Assembly (NCBI GenBank): GCA_029979505.1
Contig: JAPOHH010000004.1
Location: 1 to 64,000 of the forward strand
Reading direction: 5' to 3'
From: a bacterium
GTDB taxonomy: Bacteria > Pseudomonadota > Gammaproteobacteria > GCA-002705445 > GCA-002716945
DNA length: 64,000 nucleotides
Shown: positions 26,379 to 35,724 of the stretch, piece after piece
Layout: the number at the start of each line of letters is the position of its first letter
How positions within the stretch are numbered: position 1 is the stretch's first letter
Translations under genes and position numbers: made by a program
Notes under the pieces: generated by a model
What the model saw: the letters and a program-made list of their open reading frames with translations, nothing else
The model's database searches: none
What the model was told of the DNA's origin: nothing

Positions 26379-28528
26379 ATGAAATAGATTTTAATGAGTC
26401 ATTAAACAAGCAACAGCTAACTGCAGTAAATTGTGATGAGGGAAACAAGCTTGTCCTTGCCGGCGCAGGAAGCGGGAAAACAAGAGTTCTTACTTATAGG
26501 GTTGCAAAACTTATTAAAGATTTTAATGTTAGACCATCTGATATTCTTGCCCTAACATTTACAAATAAAGCTTCTAGAGAAATGAAAGAGAGGATTGAGT
26601 CCCTACTTAAGATATCATCACAAGGTCTTTGGTTTGGGACGTTCCATGGAATCTGTAGAAGAATATTAAAAATACACTGGAAAGAAGCAGAACTCTCTGA
26701 AAGATTTACAATATTAGATTCACAAGACCAACTAAGATTAATTAAAAGAATAATTAAGACCAATAATTTTGATGAAAAGCTATATGATGCTAAATCTATT
26801 CAATCATTCATTAATAGAAAAAAAGACAATGGTATAAGAAGTCATAAAATAAATGAAAAAGATGATGAAATATATGTGCTCATCTACAAAGAGTATGAGT
26901 CTATTTTAAAGCAGACCCTATCAGTAGATTTCGCTGATTTGATTTTAAAAACATATGAACTACTGTCAAAACATGAAAGCATACTTTCATATTATGTAAA
27001 AAGATTTAAACATATCATGGTTGATGAATTTCAAGATACAAATTTATTACAATTTAAATTATTGAAAATTCTCAACAACGATAGTGGATCTATGTATGCA
27101 GTTGGAGATGATGATCAGTCTATATATGGTTGGCGAGGAGCTCTAAGTAAAAATATAAAAAATTTTACTGACCAATTTATTGATGTTGAAATTTTTAAGC
27201 TAGAACAAAACTATAGATCTACAGATAAAATTCTTGAAGTAGCTAATAGTTTGATAACTCATAATAAAAATAGACTTGGCAAAGAATTATGGACAAATAC
27301 AAGCAGAGGAGAACAGGTAAAACTTTTTGAAGCTTATAACAACGACGAAGAATCTTCATTTATTGTTGATAAAATAAAAATGCTTGAAAGGGACGGTTAC
27401 AAGAAGTCTGAAATTGCAATTCTATATAGAAATAATTTCTTATCAAGAAGACTTGAGGAAGAGCTAAATGGTCGAGGTATTCCTTATGTTATATACGGAG
27501 GTTTTCGTTTTTTTGAGAGAGCTGAAATAAAGGATATGATTGCATATCTAAGAATAATTGTTAATCCTGATGATGATGCAGCTTTTGAGAGAACTATTAA
27601 TAATCCACCAAGAGGTATAGGTCAGAAGACTATCGATATCATTAGGACTACTGCAAAAGAGAAGAATTTATCTTTATGGAAAACTATAAAAAACTTTGAA
27701 CAACAAGACTGTAGCGATATCACAACTAGGGTTAAAATCTCTATCTCAAACTATATTAAAATTATAGAGAGTATAGCTTTAGATATTAATGACTTATCAT
27801 TAGATGAAATTCTAAAAAGAATATACGAAGATTCAAAATTAAAGTTATATTTTTCAGAACAAAAAGGCGAAGAAGCTATTTCTAAACAGGAGAATATAGA
27901 GGAACTTTTTGTGACAGCAGAAAACTTCATAAGAAATAATATTGATAGCGAGAATATTGTAGACGAGTTTCTTGATAATGCTGCTCTAGAAGCTGGAGAT
28001 TATCAGGCTAAACTTAGTGAAGATCCTATTCAATTGATGACTATTCACTCTGCTAAGGGATTAGAATTTCCAGTAGTATTCCTGACAGGTCTAGAGGAGG
28101 GAATATTTCCTAATGAAAATAGAAAAAGTGGTAATGATTTTTTAGAGGAAGAGAGACGACTTTGTTATGTAGCTATCACCAGGGCAATGAAATTACTCTA
28201 CATTACCCATGCTAATGCAAGATATCTACATGGTTCTTATAATTATTTAATGCCATCTAGATTTATCAATGAAATTCCTTCAGAATTGTTAGATATTATA
28301 AAAACTGATAGTCATCACCAAGTTAAAAAAAAATATCCTTCAGATATAAATAGTACCCGCAACACTTCGGGTTTTAAAATTGGACAAAGAGTTAAGCATC
28401 AAAAATTTGGTAATGGTGTCATACTAAGCTATGAAGGAGAGGATGATAATCTAAAATTATATATTAATTTTGAAGATTATGGATCAAAATGGTTAGTACT
28501 TACATATGCGCATTTAGAATTTTTATAA
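26375..28528 (+). CDS. uvrD: DNA helicase II UvrD
   Basis: A 717-residue superfamily 1A 3'-5' helicase of nucleotide excision and mismatch repair. Motifs in order: Q motif LNKQQLTAV, Walker A LAGAGSGKTRVL (about 29-40), Ia TFTNKASREM, WFGTFHG, Walker B VDEFQDTN, III GDDDQSIYGWRG, IV QNYRST, V LMTIHSAKGLEFPVVFL and VI EERRLCYVAITRA. The segment ILDSQDQLRLIKR and the C-terminal Tudor-like domain (GQRVKHQKFGNGVI, about residues 660-715) are UvrD/PcrA features that Rep lacks. Length matches E. coli UvrD (720). It is co-transcribed after ubiB by overlap. Confidence 0.93.
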   Translation: MNEIDFNESLNKQQLTAVNCDEGNKLVLAGAGSGKTRVLTYRVAKLIKDFNVRPSDILALTFTNKASREMKERIESLLKISSQGLWFGTFHGICRRILKIHWKEAELSERFTILDSQDQLRLIKRIIKTNNFDEKLYDAKSIQSFINRKKDNGIRSHKINEKDDEIYVLIYKEYESILKQTLSVDFADLILKTYELLSKHESILSYYVKRFKHIMVDEFQDTNLLQFKLLKILNNDSGSMYAVGDDDQSIYGWRGALSKNIKNFTDQFIDVEIFKLEQNYRSTDKILEVANSLITHNKNRLGKELWTNTSRGEQVKLFEAYNNDEESSFIVDKIKMLERDGYKKSEIAILYRNNFLSRRLEEELNGRGIPYVIYGGFRFFERAEIKDMIAYLRIIVNPDDDAAFERTINNPPRGIGQKTIDIIRTTAKEKNLSLWKTIKNFEQQDCSDITTRVKISISNYIKIIESIALDINDLSLDEILKRIYEDSKLKLYFSEQKGEEAISKQENIEELFVTAENFIRNNIDSENIVDEFLDNAALEAGDYQAKLSEDPIQLMTIHSAKGLEFPVVFLTGLEEGIFPNENRKSGNDFLEEERRLCYVAITRAMKLLYITHANARYLHGSYNYLMPSRFINEIPSELLDIIKTDSHHQVKKKYPSDINSTRNTSGFKIGQRVKHQKFGNGVILSYEGEDDNLKLYINFEDYGSKWLVLTYAHLEFL

Positions 28529-28529
28529 T

Positions 28530-29612
28530 ATGAAACAAAATAGAAGAAAATTTTTTAAAACAATTGGATTAGCTACGGCAGCGTCAATGCTAGGAGTACT
28601 AAATCCAAAACAAGTGTCTGCGAGTAAAAAAATAAAATGGAAAATGGTTACTTCATGGCCAAAAAACTTTCCTGGACTTGGTGCTGGAGCTGAGACACTC
28701 GCAAGTTATATTAATCAATTATCAGGTGGTAGTTTATCTGTAAAAGTATTTGGAGCGGGAGAATTAGTGCCTCCGCTTGGTGTGTTTGATTATGTATCAT
28801 CTGGCGGAGCAGAGATGGGACACTCTGGAGCGTATTACTGGAAAGGTAAAACGGCAGCTGCACAGTTTTTTTCATCTGTTCCGTTTGGTATGACCGCACA
28901 AGAAATGAATTCATGGTTATACTACGGTGGCGGCTTACAACTCTGGGAAGAAGTTTATAAGGATTTTGATTTAGTACCAAGACCTGCTGGCAATACTGGT
29001 GTTCAAATGGGGGGTTGGTTTAACAAGGAAATTAATTCAACTGATGATTTAAATGGTTTAAAAATGCGTATACCAGGATTAGGAGGAGAAGTTTTAGCAA
29101 GAGCTGGCGGCACACCATTTACACTTGCAGGTTCAGAAATATTTACATCACTTCAAACTGGTGTTATCGATGCTACCGAATGGGTTGGACCCTATAATGA
29201 TCGTGCATTTGGCTTACATAGAGCAGCACAATATTATTATTATCCAGGATGGCATGAGCCAGGGCCTACTCTGGAGTGTATTATAAATAGACAAGCATAT
29301 AATAAGTTGTCAAAGCAGCTACAACAAATAGTAGATATTGCTTGCAAAGCTGCAAATATTGATATGCTTTCAGATTACACGTCTAAAAATTATCAAGCTC
29401 TTGAATTTTTTCAAAAAGAGAAAATTTCAATTAAACAATTTCCAAGAGAAGTACTAGTTAAGCTCAATAAAATTAGTGATGATGTTTTACTTGATTTAAG
29501 TCTTGAAAATAATATTTCAAAAAAAGTTTATGACTCATATACAAGCTTTTTAAAAAGAGTAAGACCTTGGACGCTTATATCTGAAGACGGATATTTAAGT
29601 TCACTTAAGTAA
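28530..29612 (+). CDS. TRAP transporter substrate-binding protein (DctP family, TakP-like)
   Basis: A 360-residue periplasmic binding protein. The N-terminus MKQNRRKFFKTIGLATAA is a twin-arginine (Tat) signal, with cleavage likely after VSA at about residue 31. The mature protein starts KKIKWKMVTSWPKN and has the DctP core, including LGVFDYVSSGGAEMGHSG, GLKMRIPGLGGEVL and TGVIDATEWVGPYNDRAFGL. The ATEWVGPYND and YYYYPGWHEPGP segments resemble TakP and related 2-oxo-acid/lactate-binding members rather than sialic acid or dicarboxylate types. It begins 1 bp after uvrD and overlaps the convergent dctM by 12 bp. The substrate class is inferred. Confidence 0.88.
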   Translation: MKQNRRKFFKTIGLATAASMLGVLNPKQVSASKKIKWKMVTSWPKNFPGLGAGAETLASYINQLSGGSLSVKVFGAGELVPPLGVFDYVSSGGAEMGHSGAYYWKGKTAAAQFFSSVPFGMTAQEMNSWLYYGGGLQLWEEVYKDFDLVPRPAGNTGVQMGGWFNKEINSTDDLNGLKMRIPGLGGEVLARAGGTPFTLAGSEIFTSLQTGVIDATEWVGPYNDRAFGLHRAAQYYYYPGWHEPGPTLECIINRQAYNKLSKQLQQIVDIACKAANIDMLSDYTSKNYQALEFFQKEKISIKQFPREVLVKLNKISDDVLLDLSLENNISKKVYDSYTSFLKRVRPWTLISEDGYLSSLK

Positions 29613-30938
29613 AAGTTGAGGAAGATTTGTTGCGAGTCCTGGTAACATAAACACAGCAACAACTAATAAAATTTGTATTATCAAGAAAGGAAATATACCT
29701 TTATAGATGTCAACTGTCTCTACGCTTTTCGGTAGCACACCTCTTAAGTAAAATAGTGAAAATCCGAATGGTGGAGTGATAAATGAGGTCTGAAGAACTA
29801 AAGCAATTAATATGCCTACCCATAATGGGTCAAAGCCAAGTGTGAAAAGAGCAGGACCAATTAACGGGATTACAATAAAAATTATTTCTATAAAATCCAA
29901 AATAAATCCTAATAAGAACATTATTAGAAGAACAATAGCTAAAGTTAAAAATTTATTATTAGGCAGTTCTATCAGAAATTTATGAATAAACTCCTCACCC
30001 TCTAGACCTCTAAAGACAAGAGAAAATAACATAGCGCCAATCAATATCATAAAAACCATACTTGTTAATTTAATAGATTCGTATACACATTTATCAAGAA
30101 TATTTTTTGATAATGTTTTTTGGAAAAAAGATAATACTATTGCTCCTAATGCCCCAATACCAGCAGCTTCCGATGGTGTAGCTATACCGAATATAATAGA
30201 TCCTAGTACAATAAACATTAGGCCAAGTGGATATACAATAGATGAAATACTTGTATTTTTTTCAGATGAAATATGTTCAGTTTTTACACATAGCATTTTT
30301 AAATAAACAATATATAAAATCGGAAGTATAAGCCCTGGTAAGAGGGCACCTAAAAATAAGTCTGCTATCGTTATACTCTCTGGACTAAAAATTCCCATAT
30401 TCAGTTGGGCTTGTTGATAAGATGATGACAAAACATCAGCAAGAAGGATTAATACTAGTGATGGAGGTATTATTTGTCCGAGTGTTCCAGCAGCACATAT
30501 TGTACCAGTAGCTATACTATTAGAATATCCATTCTTAACTAGAACAGGGTAAGTTAGTAATCCTAGTGTAACAACGCTGGCTCCAACGATACCTGTGCTA
30601 GCAGCCATAAGCGCTCCAACAACGACTACAGAAATTGCTAGACCGCTATCAGTATTTTTAAAAAGAGCATTCATATCTTTAATAAGATTTTCAGCAATTT
30701 TTGTTTTTTCTAAAATTAGTCCCATAAATATGAATAGAGGTACTGCTAGAAGATTTTGATTTCCCATCACACCAAATAATCTATTCGGAAATGCCATAAG
30801 GTATGAATAATCAAAAAAATCAAAAGATATTCCAATTAAACCAAAAATAAGCGATACTCCAGCCAATATAAAAGCTACTGGAAATCCACTCAGTAGCAGT
30901 AAGAATGTCAAAAGTAGAAAAATTATTACTATGTCCAT
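29601..30938 (-). CDS. dctM: TRAP transporter large membrane subunit (DctM)
   Basis: A 445-residue polytopic inner-membrane protein of about twelve to thirteen segments forming the ion-coupled translocation channel of a TRAP transporter. Family features include FPVAFILAGVSLIFG near the start, VPLFIFMGLILEKT, the conserved GASVVTLGLLTYPVL and GTLGQIIPPSLVLILLADV in the middle, and a second-half repeat with LGFILDFIEIIFIVIPLIGP and TPPFGFSLFYLRGVLP. It lies 4 bp after dctQ on the same strand. Its binding-protein gene is on the opposite strand and converges on it, unlike the usual PQM co-directional order. Confidence 0.93.
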   Translation of the reverse strand: MDIVIIFLLLTFLLLLSGFPVAFILAGVSLIFGLIGISFDFFDYSYLMAFPNRLFGVMGNQNLLAVPLFIFMGLILEKTKIAENLIKDMNALFKNTDSGLAISVVVVGALMAASTGIVGASVVTLGLLTYPVLVKNGYSNSIATGTICAAGTLGQIIPPSLVLILLADVLSSSYQQAQLNMGIFSPESITIADLFLGALLPGLILPILYIVYLKMLCVKTEHISSEKNTSISSIVYPLGLMFIVLGSIIFGIATPSEAAGIGALGAIVLSFFQKTLSKNILDKCVYESIKLTSMVFMILIGAMLFSLVFRGLEGEEFIHKFLIELPNNKFLTLAIVLLIMFLLGFILDFIEIIFIVIPLIGPALFTLGFDPLWVGILIALVLQTSFITPPFGFSLFYLRGVLPKSVETVDIYKGIFPFLIIQILLVVAVFMLPGLATNLPQLLLK

Positions 30939-30942
30939 TTAA

Positions 30943-31407
30943 TTATCTATTTGTTAACTTATCTAACACCTGGATGAATATTAATAAAGAGAATATATAT
31001 ATTGAAGACTTCAATAAAAATACAATTGGTAAGCCTCCCGGTTCGCTAGAACCTTCCAACATAATCCATGATCTTGTAATCATTTCTGTACTTTCATAGA
31101 GAACAAATAAACAAAAGGGTATTACAAAAATGTAGAGCCCAATCTTATCAATTAATTTTCTATTATCTCTACTTAACTTGCTCGACACTATATCAATTCT
31201 GACATGCGCATCATCTTTTAAACACAATGAGACTCCAAAAAGAAAAATAAAAGCATGCATATACATAACTAGCTCTTGAAGAAATATAAAGTTGATATTG
31301 AACAAATATCTCATAACAATATTTATTAAAACAACAGTAAACATTAAATAAAAGAAGTTAATTGTAAGGTATTTTGTGTAATTATTGACTAGTTGTGTGA
31401 ATTTCAT
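30943..31407 (-). CDS. dctQ: TRAP transporter small membrane subunit (DctQ)
   Basis: A 154-residue protein with four hydrophobic segments and the DctQ signature: NFIFLQELVMYMHAFIFLFG (about 39-58), then LKDDAHVRIDIVSSKLS. DctQ pairs with DctM in the membrane and docks the binding protein. It overlaps the upstream thrB by 4 bp and precedes dctM by 4 bp. The tight thrB-dctQ-dctM order suggests one transcript. The dctP gene at 28.5 kb is the likely partner because no other binding protein is encoded nearby. Confidence 0.9.
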   Translation of the reverse strand: MKFTQLVNNYTKYLTINFFYLMFTVVLINIVMRYLFNINFIFLQELVMYMHAFIFLFGVSLCLKDDAHVRIDIVSSKLSRDNRKLIDKIGLYIFVIPFCLFVLYESTEMITRSWIMLEGSSEPGGLPIVFLLKSSIYIFSLLIFIQVLDKLTNR

Positions 31408-32330
31408 TTACAAGCAATCCTGCTTTTAATTATTCTCTCAAAAGTTGTAGGATCTTTTATATGTGTAATCTCTCCTACTTTTGGGAAAATCATATCTACT
31501 AATCTAGATAAATAAAATCTTAGTCCAGCCGCAATCATCGCGCTATTAAGATATTTCCTCTCATTGGACGTAAGGCATCTTATACTATTATAACTATCAA
31601 GAAGGCTATTGTACTTTCCATTATTAATGGATCCATCTTTATTTGTGCACCAGTCATTTATGATCACAGCCAGTTCATATATAAAAGGACCATGGAATGA
31701 ATAATAATAATCTATTATTCCCGTAACTTTATTACTTCTCCCCAAAACATTATCTCTGAATAAATCTGAATGGATTATTCCTTGGGGGAGGTTTAATTCA
31801 AATATTTTCTTAAACGCTCTGCGTGACTTACTTAAAAGTTTATATTGATTTTTTGATACATGAGTTTTTATTTTATTCATATTTTCATCAACCCATTTAA
31901 CATCTCTGCTATTTGAAATTTTATTATTATAGTTTTTACTAGCAAGATGAAAGCTCCCTACAATATTACCAATTGATTTGCACAGAGAAATATTTGTTGA
32001 AGTAATAGTCTTACCATTTAATCTTTCCATAATTGAACAAGGTTTTGATTTAAATGTAGATATAACCTCACCTTTTTTTGTAAGCATTATCTCAGGAGAG
32101 CATAGGCCATTAATTGAAAAGAAATTCATCAATTTAAGGTATTTTTTGGCTTTAGCTTTAGTTATGTCCTCAAATATTGTTATTACATATTTACCTTTTG
32201 TTGTGACTAAAAAATAATTTGTATTAGTTATTCCGTCAGAAATACCCTTGTAGGATACTAACGACCCAATATTATATCCGGACAGTAGCTTTGAAACTTC
32301 TTTAGCACTGAGATTTGTGTATACAGACAT
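31404..32330 (-). CDS. thrB: Homoserine kinase, ThrB2 (APH-like) type
   Basis: Phosphorylates homoserine on the way to threonine. I start at the ATG at 32328-32330 (MSVYTNLSAKEVSKLLSGYN), the conserved family N-terminus, giving 308 residues; an upstream frame to 32390 would overlap the divergent polA start. Family features are GISDGITNTNYFL, the lysine of KYVITIFE, LPQGIIHSDLFRDNVL with the catalytic aspartate, and GIIDYYYSFHGPFIYELAV with the metal-binding aspartate. This aminoglycoside-phosphotransferase-like type is found in pseudomonads and alphaproteobacteria, distinct from the GHMP-type ThrB of E. coli. In pseudomonads it also neighbours polA. Confidence 0.92.
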   Translation of the reverse strand: MSVYTNLSAKEVSKLLSGYNIGSLVSYKGISDGITNTNYFLVTTKGKYVITIFEDITKAKAKKYLKLMNFFSINGLCSPEIMLTKKGEVISTFKSKPCSIMERLNGKTITSTNISLCKSIGNIVGSFHLASKNYNNKISNSRDVKWVDENMNKIKTHVSKNQYKLLSKSRRAFKKIFELNLPQGIIHSDLFRDNVLGRSNKVTGIIDYYYSFHGPFIYELAVIINDWCTNKDGSINNGKYNSLLDSYNSIRCLTSNERKYLNSAMIAAGLRFYLSRLVDMIFPKVGEITHIKDPTTFERIIKSRIACK

Positions 32331-32378
32331 GTAATTATGATATATAACTTTTAATGAACAAACGATATCTAAATTCAA

Positions 32379-35063
32379 ATGGTTTTCCAAGTAAAAAATA
32401 AAGATAATTTTATTATTGTTGATGGCTCATCTTATCTGTATAGGGCTTATTATGCATTACCTAACCTCAAAACATCCTCAGGGCTTCACTCTGGAGCTAT
32501 TCATGGTTTTGCAAATATGCTAAATCGAATAATAAGTGAATGTGATCCCAAATATTTACTCATGGTATTTGATGCTAAAGGAAAGAACTTTAGACATTCT
32601 ATATATGATTTATATAAAGCAAATAGGAGTCAAATGCCAAGTGAATTATCTGAACAAACTGGACCTATAATAGATTTAGTAAAAGCATATGGAATTAAAG
32701 TTTTACAAGAGGAGGGTGTTGAAGCAGATGACGTTATTGCTTCTGCTGTGAAACAAATAAATATAAAAAATACACAAATAATAGTTTCATCTGGAGATAA
32801 AGACTTAGCTCAACTTGTTACAAAGGATGTTGTCTTAATGAATAATTTTGACTCCAGGATTTTAGATATTGAGGGTGTTGTTGAAAAATTCGGTGTTAAG
32901 CCAGAACAAATATTTGATTATTTATGTTTAGTAGGTGACACATCAGATAATATTCCCGGTGTTCCAAAAGTAGGACCTAAGACAGCAACAACTCTTCTAA
33001 CCAAATATAAAAACCTAGCTGGTATTTTTAAAAATATAAATGAACTCAAGGGTAAGTTAAAAGAAAATATTGTAAATTCTAAAGAAACAGTTGAGTTAGC
33101 AAAAAAGCTTGTAGCTCTAAAATCTAACCTTCCGTTGAACTTGAAAGAGAATCAATTACTTTTTGGCAAGCAAGATAAAGCATCGTTAGAGAAAATAATC
33201 ACTAAATATGAGCTTAAATCATTATCTAATCAATTGAAAATAAAAGCTGTTAAAAAGAAAATTAAAAAAAATTATCAATTAGTTAGTTCAATTGATCAAG
33301 TAAGAACGATTATTGAAGAGTGTAAAAAAGAGAAACTATTTGCATTTGATACTGAAACAACATCATTGGCTTTTAATGAAGCTGAGTTAGTAGGTTTTAG
33401 TATCGCTTATAAAAATAATCATGGGTTCTATTTTCCATTAGGACATAATTGTTCACCTGAAAGAAATTTACCTTTCAATGAGACTATTGCAATTTTACAA
33501 GAATTATTTCGTGATAAGAATATTACCGTCATCGGCCAGAACTTTAAATATGATATGAATGTTATGAAAAAATATTCTATTGAGATAAAGAGTTCTGTTG
33601 AGGATACTATGCTGATGTCGTATGTCCTTAATTCATCAGGGAAGCATGATCTAGGAACTTTATCATCAGTATTACTTGACCATTCCGCAATATCATATGA
33701 GGACGTTGTCGGCAAAGGTAAAGATCAAGTTTCATTTGCAGATATTGATCTTGATAAAGCTAAAGAATATGCTTGCGAAGATGCAGATCTTACTTTTCTT
33801 TTATTTGAAAAATTGAAGGACAAACTCACAAAAGATAAACGACTGTACGAAGTTTATCAAAACATTGAAATTAAATTAATGAAGATTATCGCTGAAATGG
33901 AATATTTGGGCGTATCTATAGATAATCATGAGCTTGAAAAACAATCAAAAGACTTAGCTACAAGAATTGATAAGATTGAGAAAAAAATATATAAACTATC
34001 TGGGCGTGAATTTAATATAAGTTCGCCTAAGCAGATTCAAGAAATATTTTATGATGAACTAAAACTACCTGTACTTAAGAAAACTCCAAAAGGGCAACCT
34101 TCTACAAATGAAGATGTTATGACTCAGTTGGCTGAGGAACATGAATTACCAAGCTTAATTCTGTCTTTTAGAAATCTTTTAAAATTAAAAAACACATATA
34201 CCGATAAACTAGGAGCAGAAGTATGTACAATTTCAAAAAGGCTTCATACATCATACAACCAGACCATTACTATCACGGGTAGATTATCATCATCCTCTCC
34301 GAATCTTCAGAACATACCAATAAAAACAGTTGACGGTAAAAAAATACGATCTGCTTTTGTACCCAGGAAAGGATTTAAGATATTTTCAGCTGATTATTCA
34401 CAAATTGAGCTAAGAATTATGGCACATTTATCAGATGACCCTGAGATGATTAAAAGTTTTGTCAACGGTGAAGATATTCATTCTTCAACTGCTCAAAAAG
34501 TTTTTAATACAAAAGGGGATCCAAATCCTGATGAAAGAAGAGCTGCAAAAGCAATTAACTTTGGTCTTATTTATGGAATATCTGCATACGGTTTAGCTCG
34601 CCAGTTGAAAATTGATAATGTAGAGGCTAAAAACATTATTGATACATATTTCTCAAAATACAAAAGAGTTAGGCAGTATATGGACGAGCTGAAAGAGACT
34701 GCCAAAAATCAAGAGTATGTGGAGACTATGTATGGAAGAAGAATCTTTCTTCCTAATATATCACATTCTAATTTTCAAGTAAGAAGTGGTGCTGAGAGAA
34801 CTGCCATCAATGCTCCAATACAAGGAACAGCAGCTGATATTCTCAAGCTTGCAATGATTAGAATAAATAATTGGTTTGATGAAGAAAAAATATCAAATGT
34901 TTTTATGATTATGCAAGTTCATGATGAGCTTGTTTTTGAAATTAAAAAGGATGATATTCCAAGCTCGGGTTTAAAAATATCCAACTTAATGACTAATGTT
35001 GAGGCTTTAAAAGTTCCTTTGGTTGTAAATACATTTCACGGCAACTCTTGGAGGGATATCTAA
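32379..35063 (+). CDS. polA: DNA polymerase I
   Basis: An 894-residue three-domain polymerase of replication and repair. The 5'-nuclease domain covers about residues 1-290 (IIVDGSSYLYRAYYALP; VEADDVIAS; VSSGDKDLAQLV). The 3'-5' exonuclease domain covers about 300-490 and retains the proofreading acids: the FDTETTS motif, the aspartate of IGQNFKYDMNV, and YACEDADLT. The polymerase domain shows TGRLSSSSPNLQNIP, motif A FSADYSQIELRI, motif B RRAAKAINFGLIYGIS and motif C MQVHDELVFE. All three activities look intact, as in E. coli. It is divergent from thrB with a 48 bp gap. Confidence 0.98.
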   Translation: MVFQVKNKDNFIIVDGSSYLYRAYYALPNLKTSSGLHSGAIHGFANMLNRIISECDPKYLLMVFDAKGKNFRHSIYDLYKANRSQMPSELSEQTGPIIDLVKAYGIKVLQEEGVEADDVIASAVKQINIKNTQIIVSSGDKDLAQLVTKDVVLMNNFDSRILDIEGVVEKFGVKPEQIFDYLCLVGDTSDNIPGVPKVGPKTATTLLTKYKNLAGIFKNINELKGKLKENIVNSKETVELAKKLVALKSNLPLNLKENQLLFGKQDKASLEKIITKYELKSLSNQLKIKAVKKKIKKNYQLVSSIDQVRTIIEECKKEKLFAFDTETTSLAFNEAELVGFSIAYKNNHGFYFPLGHNCSPERNLPFNETIAILQELFRDKNITVIGQNFKYDMNVMKKYSIEIKSSVEDTMLMSYVLNSSGKHDLGTLSSVLLDHSAISYEDVVGKGKDQVSFADIDLDKAKEYACEDADLTFLLFEKLKDKLTKDKRLYEVYQNIEIKLMKIIAEMEYLGVSIDNHELEKQSKDLATRIDKIEKKIYKLSGREFNISSPKQIQEIFYDELKLPVLKKTPKGQPSTNEDVMTQLAEEHELPSLILSFRNLLKLKNTYTDKLGAEVCTISKRLHTSYNQTITITGRLSSSSPNLQNIPIKTVDGKKIRSAFVPRKGFKIFSADYSQIELRIMAHLSDDPEMIKSFVNGEDIHSSTAQKVFNTKGDPNPDERRAAKAINFGLIYGISAYGLARQLKIDNVEAKNIIDTYFSKYKRVRQYMDELKETAKNQEYVETMYGRRIFLPNISHSNFQVRSGAERTAINAPIQGTAADILKLAMIRINNWFDEEKISNVFMIMQVHDELVFEIKKDDIPSSGLKISNLMTNVEALKVPLVVNTFHGNSWRDI

Positions 35064-35074
35064 AACTAGATAGA

Positions 35075-35102
35075 TTGCACTATATTAATATTTCGTTATA
35101 AT
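35075..35102 (+). promoter_or_regulatory. Putative sigma-70 promoter for cytochrome c4-dsbA-folD (predicted leaderless start)
   Basis: TTGCAC at 35075-35080 and TATAAT at 35097-35102 are separated by 16 bases and match the sigma-70 consensus at 5 of 6 and 6 of 6 positions if TTGACA is read with one swap allowed (strictly four of six for the -35). Only seven bases separate the -10 box from the cytochrome c4 ATG at 35110. The expected start point therefore coincides with the start codon. No ribosome-binding site is visible. Confidence 0.65.
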
Positions 35103-35109
35103 TAGCCCA

Positions 35110-35724
35110 ATGAAATTTCACAGCGGACTAATAAGTTACATATTTTTAGCTATTATCCTTATAAACCCTGCATATTCTGATGTTGAAAAGGGGAAAGAGT
35201 TATCTGCGTCATGTGCCGCGTGTCATGGCAATGAGGGCGTATCATTAAACCCAGTCTGGCCCAAATTAGCTGGTCAGAACCCTAAATATCTAGCATCCCA
35301 ATTACATGAATTCAAAAAAGGTCCTGAAGGTAATAGAAATAATGCAGTTATGTATGGAATAGCAGTCAACCTGTCTGAACAGGACATAAACGATCTTTCT
35401 GAATACTATTCATCTTTAAAATCATCAGTAGGTTTAACAAAAGATGAATATTTAGACTTAGGACGAAATCTTTATCGTGGCGGTAACATGGAAATTAAAA
35501 TGCAAGCCTGTATGAGCTGTCACGGTCCAAATGGACAAGGAAATTATGCTGCGGCAATTCCAATGCTATCAGGTCAACATGCTCAATACACATATCAACA
35601 ACTTAAAAATTTTCAAACATCTATGAGGTCAAACGATTATAATAAGATGATGAGAAACATTGTCCACAGAATGACTGATGAGGAAATGAAAGCTGTAGCA
35701 AGCTATATTGAAGGCCTTTACTAA
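35110..35724 (+). CDS. Cytochrome c4 (diheme, periplasmic)
   Basis: A 204-residue electron carrier with a Sec signal peptide (about residues 1-23, ending NPAYS). It has two class I c-type heme domains, with CAACH at 35-39 and CMSCH at 134-138. Methionine ligands are plausible in MYGIAVNL and MRNIVHRMTD. Cytochrome c4 donates electrons to terminal oxidases such as cbb3. It is translationally adjacent to dsbA (1 bp overlap, TAATG), the same cytochrome c4-dsbA pairing seen in pseudomonads next to polA. Apparent transcription is from the promoter at 35075-35102. Confidence 0.93.
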   Translation: MKFHSGLISYIFLAIILINPAYSDVEKGKELSASCAACHGNEGVSLNPVWPKLAGQNPKYLASQLHEFKKGPEGNRNNAVMYGIAVNLSEQDINDLSEYYSSLKSSVGLTKDEYLDLGRNLYRGGNMEIKMQACMSCHGPNGQGNYAAAIPMLSGQHAQYTYQQLKNFQTSMRSNDYNKMMRNIVHRMTDEEMKAVASYIEGLY

